DNA of 11,751 nucleotides from Candidatus Atribacteria bacterium (GTDB lineage Bacteria; Bipolaricaulota; Bipolaricaulia; UBA7950; UBA9294): positions 1 through 11,751 of the forward strand of contig SPBW01000053.1 in assembly GCA_004525685.1 (NCBI GenBank), read 5' to 3'. A program made the position numbers and the translations under genes. The notes beneath the pieces are model-generated. The model was given only the letters and a program-made list of their open reading frames with translations, ran no database searches and was not told where the DNA came from. Of the stretch, positions 7,103-11,751 are shown piece after piece (the first letter of the stretch is position 1; each line of letters starts with the position of its first letter).

Positions 7103-7706
7103 CGGACTGTATGTCGCCATTGTGCTGCTATGCTATGTGGCACTCAAGATCCTTTTTCGTATCCGAGTGAGCGGCAGGGAGAACATTAAGGCCGACGGCG
7201 AGTACATTGCTGTAGCTCGCCATCGCAGTTTCTGGGATGCGCTCGTTCTTGCAGTGGGGCTCGGTGTATTCAACCGTATCCACTTCATTGCTCGCACAGG
7301 CCTGTTGCGCGGCAATCCTCTTGTCCAACCTATCATTCGTGCCTTCTCCACAATCATTGATCGAGAGAACTTCGGCAAGAGCGATTTCCGACGTATGCTC
7401 GTCGCGATGAAAGAAGAGCGGCTCATCGGGCTGTTTCCTGAGGGAACCACGCGAAGAAGCGTCGATGCGAAGGCGGGAGCCATTCATTTTGCCCAATTGA
7501 CTGGCAAGAGGATTCTGCCTGTGAACATCATCGCTACAGGCCCGTATCCACCGCAGTACCCGTTCGCGTTTCCGCGACTTCGTGTGTCGATTGGGGAGTC
7601 GTTTGATGTGTCCGATCTGAGCGTTGATGAGTCAAGCGAGCAAACGCGGGCCGAAAAATACCAGAAAATGAGCGAGCAATTGATGCTAAGAGTTGATAAC
7701 GCGTGA
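7071..7706 (+). CDS. plsC: 1-acyl-sn-glycerol-3-phosphate acyltransferase
   Basis: PlsC acylates lysophosphatidic acid to phosphatidic acid at the inner face of the membrane. The 211-residue protein has a hydrophobic membrane-associating segment at about 12-28, then acyltransferase motif I as RHRSFWD at 50-56 (HX4D with H51 and D56; the common Asn before the His is Arg here), motif III FPEGTTR at 122-128, KAGAIHFA at 134-141, and motif IV ILPVNI at 148-153. The start is TTG at 7071. A stop in this frame at 7050-7052 and lack of other start codons leave few options, and GGAGG sits 3 nt upstream, a short spacer. It begins inside the end of cmk (32-nt overlap), a pairing seen beside rpsA in many Gram-positive and related genomes. 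Acyl specificity cannot be read. An acyltransferase with another lyso-lipid acceptor is the alternative. Confidence 0.92.
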   Translation: MSGQLRIGIRNGLYVAIVLLCYVALKILFRIRVSGRENIKADGEYIAVARHRSFWDALVLAVGLGVFNRIHFIARTGLLRGNPLVQPIIRAFSTIIDRENFGKSDFRRMLVAMKEERLIGLFPEGTTRRSVDAKAGAIHFAQLTGKRILPVNIIATGPYPPQYPFAFPRLRVSIGESFDVSDLSVDESSEQTRAEKYQKMSEQLMLRVDNA

Positions 7707-7726
7707 GGAATCGAGGAGGATACGGG

Positions 7727-7795
7727 TTGCTACATAAACGAGACAGCGGGCTCAGAGGACTATCTCTGAGGAAGCGCGATGGTAGGTGTCACTAG
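7727..7795 (+). CDS. Possible 22-codon leader ORF, in frame with rpsA
   Basis: AGGAGG at 7714-7719 stands 7 nt before a TTG at 7727, a near-ideal initiation site. The frame runs 22 codons to a TAG at 7793-7795, and the rpsA ATG follows in the same frame after one AGT codon. The peptide would start MLHKRDSGLRGL and contains seven Lys/Arg residues. It matches nothing I know. It could be a leader peptide whose termination feeds reinitiation at rpsA, the remnant of an N-terminal extension of S1, or chance. The SD is far stronger than the one directly before rpsA (TAGGTG at 7783-7788), which makes coupling plausible. Confidence 0.35.
   Translation: MLHKRDSGLRGLSLRKRDGRCH
7751..7770 (+). promoter_or_regulatory. 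Hairpin in the rpsA leader
   Basis: CTCAGAG (7751-7757) and CTCTGAG (7764-7770) form a perfect 7-bp inverted repeat around GACTAT; a G-U pair could extend it to 8 bp with a 4-nt loop. No T-run follows, so it is not a typical terminator. The 3' arm includes the first bases of a GAGG SD-like site (7768-7771) that precedes an ATG at 7779. S1 is known to repress its own translation in E. coli, so a role in autoregulation is a reasonable guess. Confidence 0.4.
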
Positions 7796-7814
7796 AGTAT
7801 GGAACAGCGAATAA
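7779..7814 (+). CDS. Possible 11-codon mini-ORF overlapping the rpsA start
   Basis: GAGG (7768-7771) lies 7 nt before an ATG at 7779. The frame encodes 11 residues (MVGVTRVWNSE) and stops with TAA at 7812-7814, two bases before an in-frame rpsA ATG at 7817 (residue 7 of the annotated S1). Translating it would pass over the annotated rpsA start and could favour reinitiation at 7817. The ORF is very short and could be chance. I list it because the spacing is good on both sides. Confidence 0.2.
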   Translation: MVGVTRVWNSE

Positions 7815-9607
7815 AAATGGAAGACGCTTTCTCTGAAAGCGACGTCAAGATGTACAGTCGTGGAGACGTGATCTCCGGGACTGTCGTTCAAGTCAATGAG
7901 AGCGAGATCCTCGTCGATATCGGCTACAAGTCGGAGGGCATCCTCCCCGTAGCCGAGCTTTCTCCTTTCCGCACTGAGGGCAAGGTAGAAGAAGGCGAAG
8001 AGATTGAGGTTCTCGTTACCTATATTGACGAGGAAAAGGGAACGGTCTACGCTTCTGAGAAACAAGCAGAGTATGAGAAGCGGATCGATTACCTGGAAGA
8101 AGCCTATCGTAACGGAGATGTAATCGAGGGTGAGATCACTGGCGAAGTGAAGAGCGCTGGTTATCACGTGAACCTTGATGGCATCCGGGCTTTCCTTCCA
8201 GGTTCCCATCTTGGAGATGATCTGCCGAGTTCGATTGAAGAGCTGCGCGCACAGCGGATCAAGTTCAAGATCCTTGAACTATCGCGACGAGACAAGAATC
8301 TGGTCGTCTCACACAAAGTCTTCGTCAAAGAGCAAGAGAAAGAGAAGCGAATGGCCTTGTTCCAGTCTCTTGAGAAGGATCAAGAGATTGAAGGAACCAT
8401 TCGTAGCGTGGTTGACTTCGGGCTATTCGTCGATATCGGCGGATTTGAAGGACTCGTTCACCGGTCCGAGATCGCCTGGAAGGACCTGCCTGTGCCGCCG
8501 CCGGATTACAGGGTCGGCGAGAAAGTCAACGTCAAGGTTCTTGATTTTGACACAGAGAAGGGCAAGGTTTCTCTTTCGATCAAGCGACTTCGCTCGAATC
8601 CTTGGGATGGAATCATGGAGCGCTTCATCGCTGGGACTGAGGTCACGGGCACCGTTGTCAGTGTGACAGACTTCGGCGCATTTGTTGAGCTTGAGCAGGA
8701 CGTTGAAGGGCTTGTGCATGTCTCCGAGTTGTCGTGGGGACATCCTGAGAGTCCCAAGGACATCGTGTCTGAAGGCGACAAAGTGACAGTGGTTGTGCTG
8801 AGCGTCGATGAGGCGGCTCACAGAATCAGCTTGTCTCTGCGCCGAACTCAGAGCGATCCATGGGGAGACGTCACATCGAAGTATCCTCGCGGTCAAGTCG
8901 TGTCGGGCACGGTAACCAAGCTGACTGACTTCGGCGCATTCGTCAAGCTAGAGAACGGCATTGAGGGATTGGTCCATGTGTCTGAGATTGACTGGGGGCA
9001 CGTCAATCATCCTCGCGATGTTCTCTCTGAAGGCGAAGTAGTCGAGGTGAAGGTCCTCAGTGCGGATCCGTCTGAACGAAGAATCTCTCTTAGCATTCGT
9101 GAGTTAAAAGACAATCCGTGGAAGAAGTTCGTTGAGCGATTTGCGATCGACGAAGTCGTCGAAGGTACGATCACTGAGATCAAAGACTTCGGCGCATTCA
9201 TGAAGATCACAGATGACGTCGACGGACTGATTCACGTCTCTGAGATCAGCGATGAGCGGATCGCAACGCCGGCCGATGTACTTGCCGTGGGCGCGAAGAT
9301 CCAAGCGCGGATCATTGGAATCAATGAGGACAAGCGCCAGGTTCGCTTGACGATGCGCAACCTGTTTGGTCCACCAGAGATTCCAGCTGCAGCGTTCGAA
9401 GAACGTGATCGCGAGCGAGCGACAGCAGGACGCAGCGGCAGCGGAAGCGTTAGCGGAGGCAAGGGTCGTGCAGGCGGACGCGGTAAAGAACGCGGCGGAC
9501 GCAGCACCAAAGAGCGCGTGGACCGCAGATTCCTTGATGATGCCGGACACGAGTCTCTCAGCATGCGAGATCTGCTTGCCGAAGCGACCAGCGACGAACA
9601 CGAATAA
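7799..9607 (+). CDS. rpsA: 30S ribosomal protein S1, six S1 domains with Gly/Arg-rich tail
   Basis: S1 binds mRNA and helps load it on the 30S subunit. Six OB-fold S1 repeats are visible in 602 residues: about 22-88, 106-173, 194-263, 279-349, 366-435 and 451-521. Repeats 3-6 carry the DFG(A/L)F signature and repeats 4-6 the GL(V/I)HVSE signature. Repeats 1 and 2 are more divergent, as expected for the ribosome-docking pair. Six repeats match proteobacterial-type S1 (E. coli 557 residues) rather than the four common in Firmicutes. The tail (about 533-602) is low complexity, rich in Gly, Arg and Ser (GGKGRAGGRGKERGGR at 553-568), and ends in an acidic segment. The ATG at 7799 has only a weak SD (TAGGTG, 10-nt spacer); an ATG at 7817 is the alternative. 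A 92-nt leader with a hairpin separates it from plsC. An HU gene follows after 29 nt. Confidence 0.97.
   Translation: MEQRIKMEDAFSESDVKMYSRGDVISGTVVQVNESEILVDIGYKSEGILPVAELSPFRTEGKVEEGEEIEVLVTYIDEEKGTVYASEKQAEYEKRIDYLEEAYRNGDVIEGEITGEVKSAGYHVNLDGIRAFLPGSHLGDDLPSSIEELRAQRIKFKILELSRRDKNLVVSHKVFVKEQEKEKRMALFQSLEKDQEIEGTIRSVVDFGLFVDIGGFEGLVHRSEIAWKDLPVPPPDYRVGEKVNVKVLDFDTEKGKVSLSIKRLRSNPWDGIMERFIAGTEVTGTVVSVTDFGAFVELEQDVEGLVHVSELSWGHPESPKDIVSEGDKVTVVVLSVDEAAHRISLSLRRTQSDPWGDVTSKYPRGQVVSGTVTKLTDFGAFVKLENGIEGLVHVSEIDWGHVNHPRDVLSEGEVVEVKVLSADPSERRISLSIRELKDNPWKKFVERFAIDEVVEGTITEIKDFGAFMKITDDVDGLIHVSEISDERIATPADVLAVGAKIQARIIGINEDKRQVRLTMRNLFGPPEIPAAAFEERDRERATAGRSGSGSVSGGKGRAGGRGKERGGRSTKERVDRRFLDDAGHESLSMRDLLAEATSDEHE
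8414..9198 (+). repeat. Regularly spaced DNA repeat of the S1 modules
   Basis: The 14-base string GACTTCGGCGCATT recurs identically at 8669, 8927 and 9185, exactly 258 bp (86 codons) apart. A variant (GACTTCGGGCTATT) lies at 8414, 255 bp earlier. Each copy encodes the DFGAF/DFGLF strand of S1 repeats 3-6. This shows the modular duplication within rpsA and is not a separate element. Identical codons in all three late copies suggest recent homogenisation or shared codon preference. Confidence 0.75.
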
Positions 9608-9636
9608 TCAGAGAATACCGCAAGGAGGAACCACGG

Positions 9637-9948
9637 ATGAATAAGGGCGAATTCATCGATCGGCTGGCTGATAAGACCAGCACGACGAAAAAGGAGGCTC
9701 GACAACTGCTCGACTCAGTGCTCGATTTGGTGCAAGAGACGCTGCTTCAGGGTGACGAAGTGAAGCTGGTCGGATTTGGGAAGTTCGCAGTTCGCGGACG
9801 AAAGGCGAGCAGCCGGATCAATCCCCAAACCAAGCGCCCCATCGAAGTTGAGGCGAAAGTTGTCCCGCTATTCCGTCCTGGAAAAGAACTGAAACGTCAG
9901 ATTGAGAAGAAGCTGAAAGTCACAGCAAAAGGCGTTTCAAGAGTCTAG
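9637..9948 (+). CDS. hup: HU-family DNA-binding protein
   Basis: HU-type proteins form dimers that bend and compact DNA. The 103-residue protein has the N-terminal helices (MNKGEFIDRLADKTSTTKKE), then GFGKFAVRGRKASS at 46-59 and the beta-arm region RINPQTKRPIEV at 60-71, with intercalating P63 at the arm tip, then VPLFRPGKELK at 76-86. HU is usually about 90 residues, so there is a basic C-terminal extension of about 13 (KKLKVTAKGVSRV region). A strong AAGGAGG (9622-9628) sits 8 nt before the ATG. The 29-nt gap after rpsA and the terminator just downstream suggest it is the last gene of this unit. IHF subunits share the fold; the lack of clear IHF features favours HU. The gene symbol is generic. 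Confidence 0.95.
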   Translation: MNKGEFIDRLADKTSTTKKEARQLLDSVLDLVQETLLQGDEVKLVGFGKFAVRGRKASSRINPQTKRPIEVEAKVVPLFRPGKELKRQIEKKLKVTAKGVSRV

Positions 9949-9971
9949 ATGAAATCTGTTCCATCTCTAAG

Positions 9972-10012
9972 AAAGAAGACCGGCCTCGTAGCTTGAGGCC
10001 GGTCTCTTCTTT
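9972..10012. terminator. Bidirectional intrinsic terminator between hup and gmk
   Basis: GACCGGCCTC (9978-9987) pairs perfectly with GAGGCCGGTC (9995-10004) around a 7-nt loop. Beyond a 2-nt bulge, AAAGAA (9972-9977) can pair with TTCTTT (10007-10012). The plus strand ends in a pyrimidine-rich TCTTCTTT and the minus strand in TTCTTTCTT, so it can serve both convergent units. It lies between the hup stop and the gmk stop. The T-tracts are interrupted by C, which lowers certainty slightly. Confidence 0.88.
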
Positions 10013-10018
10013 GGGTCT

Positions 10019-10630
10019 TCATGTAAGCCGAATTCGCTCAGCGACAATGATAGACGCCAATTCGCACACGGCTGTATCCAGATCATCATTAATCACTAGG
10101 TAGTCAAATGACGGCAGCGATTCCATTTCCCGCGTGGCGACCTCTAGGCGTCGACGTATTTTCGCTTCATCTTCAGTGTTTCGCCTTCGCAGCCGCGCTT
10201 CCAGCTCCTGCATCGAGGACGGGGTAAGAAAGACATAGACGACCTTGATCGCACCTAGATCCTTCTGTTGAAGTATCTTTGCGCCCTCAACCTCGACGTT
10301 GAGAACAACATCAAGTCCACGTGACATGAAGTCTTCTATTTGGGAGCGGGAGGTGCCGTAGTGATCATCCAAATATGTGACGTGTTCCAGAAAGTCGTCT
10401 TCCTCGATCTTGTGAAGGAAGTCTTCTTGTGAGACGAATACGTAGTCTTCGTGATCAACCTCAGATGGGCGTCGAGGCCGCGATGTATAGGAGACCGAAT
10501 AGACGAGCCCTGGAAGCTTGGCCATCACCAAGTCGATGACTGAGTTCTTGCCAGCCCCTGAAGGACCCGTCACGACGAAAGCTAGTCCTTTTCCGATACC
10601 CATACGTGCTTCGATTGGGTTATTCCACAT
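10019..10630 (-). CDS. gmk: Guanylate kinase
   Basis: Gmk phosphorylates GMP and dGMP with ATP in the cytosol. From the ATG at 10630 the protein has 203 residues, the usual size. It shows the P-loop GPSGAGKNS at 22-30; the GMP-binding segment SYTSRPRRPSEVDHEDYVFV at 47-66; HYGTS at 90-94; VVLNVEVEGAKIL at 108-120; the lid arginines RLRRRNTEDEAKIRRRL at 146-162; and DYLVINDDLDTAV at 176-188. Asn29 takes the place of the Ser/Thr that often follows the P-loop Lys; other Gmk enzymes vary here (Gly is known). The chosen ATG overlaps the yicC stop by 11 nt and has AAGGAG 10 nt upstream. An ATG at 10603 (residue 10) and a TTG at 10657 are weaker alternatives. yicC-gmk is a common bacterial pair. No rpoZ follows; the terminator does. 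Confidence 0.96.
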   Translation of the reverse strand: MWNNPIEARMGIGKGLAFVVTGPSGAGKNSVIDLVMAKLPGLVYSVSYTSRPRRPSEVDHEDYVFVSQEDFLHKIEEDDFLEHVTYLDDHYGTSRSQIEDFMSRGLDVVLNVEVEGAKILQQKDLGAIKVVYVFLTPSSMQELEARLRRRNTEDEAKIRRRLEVATREMESLPSFDYLVINDDLDTAVCELASIIVAERIRLT

Positions 10631-11483
10631 TCTGAAGCTGCTCCTTGAATTGCTCAATGGCCAGTTTCATATCGACAACGATCGAGCTTGTGGATGTATC
10701 TCTCGCCTTCGAGCCCAGTGTATTGACCTCGCGAAGCATCTCTTGGCTCAGAAAGTCGAGTTCTTTGCCAATGGGACAGTCTTTGGCCAACACATTGCTA
10801 GCCCGTTCCAGATGCGTTTCCAGACGGACGATCTCTTCTTGCACATCAAATCGATCAGAAAGCAGCACGATCTCAGATTCCAGCCGCGATGGATCAAGCT
10901 TCAGCTGTAGTGCATCGACCTTCTCAATCAATCGATCGCTGATCTCAGAGAGGACTTGGGGAAGACGCGCCCTAACCTCGGTCATGGATGCCCGAATCCG
11001 GGCGACAATTGCATCGAGTTCGGCTTTGAGCTCGCCACCTTCTCGGAGCCTTCCCGCATTCGTCTCGTCGATGGCGAGTGACAAGGCATGCTCTAGGATG
11101 CTCCAAAGCTCTTCGTCTTCTGCGTGCAACGGTTGCAGTCCGCCGGCACGGCTGATGTCCTCCAATGTGGGAGGTGTCTCGATCTCAAGCAGCTGCTGGA
11201 TACCTTGAAGTTCCTTGTAGATGCGCAGCGCGACGCCGTGATCAAGCGGATTGTCAGTCCCGCCAGCACCGACATGGCTAAGAGTAACCCACACACTGAC
11301 TTCACCTCGTGAGAAGGCATCTTTCAGTCGCGCCTCGATCCGCGATAGCAGCTGTGGGTGGTCATTAAACGAGCGGATACGCGTGGCCAGAAAACGATTG
11401 TTAAGGGAGCGAATGCTGACCTCCACGCGCCAATCCTTGCCCTCAGACGAACCCACTCCAAATCCAGTCATACTCCTAACCAT
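10620..11483 (-). CDS. yicC: YicC-family endoribonuclease
   Basis: YicC proteins are reported as endoribonucleases acting in RNA turnover, including of small RNAs in E. coli. The 287-residue length is typical. Family marks seen: MVRSMTGFG at 1-9; SIRSLNNRFL at 23-32; SRGEV at 58-62; REGGEL at 147-152; the conserved DVQEEIVRLETHL at 213-225; GKELDFLSQEM at 239-249 and REVNTLGSKA at 251-260; and the invariant C-terminal EQLQNVE at 281-287. The middle is rich in charged, helix-forming residues. The ATG at 11483 has AAGGAG 4 nt upstream and overlaps the stop of the MEMO-family gene by 8 nt. The ATG at 11471 is too close to its AGGAG. It is followed by gmk with an 11-nt overlap, so the three genes are very likely one transcript. 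Confidence 0.95.
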   Translation of the reverse strand: MVRSMTGFGVGSSEGKDWRVEVSIRSLNNRFLATRIRSFNDHPQLLSRIEARLKDAFSRGEVSVWVTLSHVGAGGTDNPLDHGVALRIYKELQGIQQLLEIETPPTLEDISRAGGLQPLHAEDEELWSILEHALSLAIDETNAGRLREGGELKAELDAIVARIRASMTEVRARLPQVLSEISDRLIEKVDALQLKLDPSRLESEIVLLSDRFDVQEEIVRLETHLERASNVLAKDCPIGKELDFLSQEMLREVNTLGSKARDTSTSSIVVDMKLAIEQFKEQLQNVE

Positions 11484-11751
11484 GAGTCTCCTTCGTCACG
11501 CGTTGTGTATCGCCATCACCTAGCACTACGGAAGCATAACCGACTACAGCGCTACGGTCGCCTGTCACATCGCCTGATGTCGCGTACCTGGCCAAGTGAC
11601 CGTTCGTGGTGCCAAGCTGTTTCATTGTCCACATGAGTAACTCGATGGCGCCGGTTCCGCAAATCGACATCGAGTGATCTCTACAGACTTGACGAAATCC
11701 AGAGACGTCCAGCGCCAGGATTCGCTCGATCGCCCTGGCATCGAGCGCGTG
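11476..11751 (-). CDS. amrB: MEMO-family protein (AmmeMemoRadiSam system protein B), N-terminus off the window
   Basis: A minus-strand frame is open from the right edge to a TAG at 11476-11478, giving the last 91 residues. The fragment contains AIERILALDVSGF, then SICGTGAIELLM (fragment residues 29-40), HLARYATSGDVTGDRSAVVGYASVV (52-76) and a short polar end. This matches the C-terminus of the MEMO1/AmmeMemoRadiSam B family as I remember it (CG.GAI...YATSGD..GD...VVGY). The Cys at fragment residue 31 corresponds to the conserved putative metal-site Cys of human MEMO1. Bacterial members often occur with an AMMECR1-like protein and a radical SAM enzyme; those would have to lie outside this window. 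The function is unsettled. It overlaps the yicC start by 8 nt. Confidence 0.85.
   Translation of the reverse strand, partial: HALDARAIERILALDVSGFRQVCRDHSMSICGTGAIELLMWTMKQLGTTNGHLARYATSGDVTGDRSAVVGYASVVLGDGDTQRVTKETHG

Noticed and set aside
7760..8209. Minus-strand 149-codon frame over the rpsA leader and start
   Set aside because: Most of it is antisense to S1 repeats 1-2, with no SD or family match.
8414..9198. CRISPR-like regular spacing of short repeats
   Set aside because: The 258-bp period is coding and matches S1 domain length; the spacers are homologous protein modules.
9104..9601. Minus-strand 165-codon frame opposite the S1 tail
   Set aside because: Its Ala/Ser-rich composition is what the opposite strand of the Gly/Arg-rich repeat would give.
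10631..10657. TTG start adding nine residues to guanylate kinase
   Set aside because: There is no SD before it and it lies deeper in yicC; the ATG at 10630 is better supported.

Overview
The window holds bacterial core-genome DNA of medium G+C, by eye slightly above 50%. It is densely packed, with ATG, GTG and TTG starts, good Shine-Dalgarno (SD) sites and many overlapping start/stop codons. I saw no tRNA, rRNA, insertion sequence, prophage or CRISPR array. The gene set (era, ispE, cmk, plsC, a six-S1-domain rpsA, HU, gmk, yicC, a MEMO-family gene) is that of a free-living bacterium using the MEP isoprenoid pathway. The phylum cannot be fixed by eye. The cmk-plsC-rpsA order and the MEMO and COG3375-type genes suit lineages on the Firmicutes/Chloroflexi/Armatimonadota side, but this is only a guess.

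Layout. (1) 1-4378, minus strand, read right to left: era, then a 924-residue multi-sensor diguanylate cyclase only 4 nt after era, then a COG3375-type GNAT acetyltransferase whose start overlaps the cyclase end by 17 nt. The GNAT gene runs off the left edge. (2) 4379-4506: a divergent intergenic region with promoter-like elements in both directions. (3) 4507-9948, plus strand: an amidohydrolase-fold protein resembling imidazolonepropionase but lacking most metal ligands, then ispE, cmk, plsC, rpsA and an HU-family gene. The first four are linked by 4-, 4- and 32-nt overlaps. A 92-nt leader with a hairpin and two possible mini-ORFs precedes rpsA. (4) 9972-10012: a bidirectional terminator between convergent units. 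(5) 10019-11751, minus strand: the C-terminal part of a MEMO-family (AmmeMemoRadiSam protein B) gene entering from the right edge, then yicC and gmk, each overlapping the next.

How the genes fit together. The plus-strand unit joins isoprenoid precursor synthesis (IspE), CMP/dCMP phosphorylation (Cmk), phosphatidic acid synthesis (PlsC), mRNA loading on the ribosome (S1) and nucleoid structure (HU). This is a growth-linked cluster. The left unit couples a 30S-assembly GTPase to c-di-GMP synthesis. The right unit puts a MEMO protein of unknown role beside an RNase (YicC) and guanylate kinase.

The least ordinary items are the apparently metal-free HutI-like protein heading the ispE operon, the rpsA leader (strong SD, in-frame 22-codon mini-ORF ending in TAG just before the rpsA ATG, plus a hairpin), and the era-coupled cyclase with a degenerate receiver-like domain. 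I found no clear new defence or mobile system.
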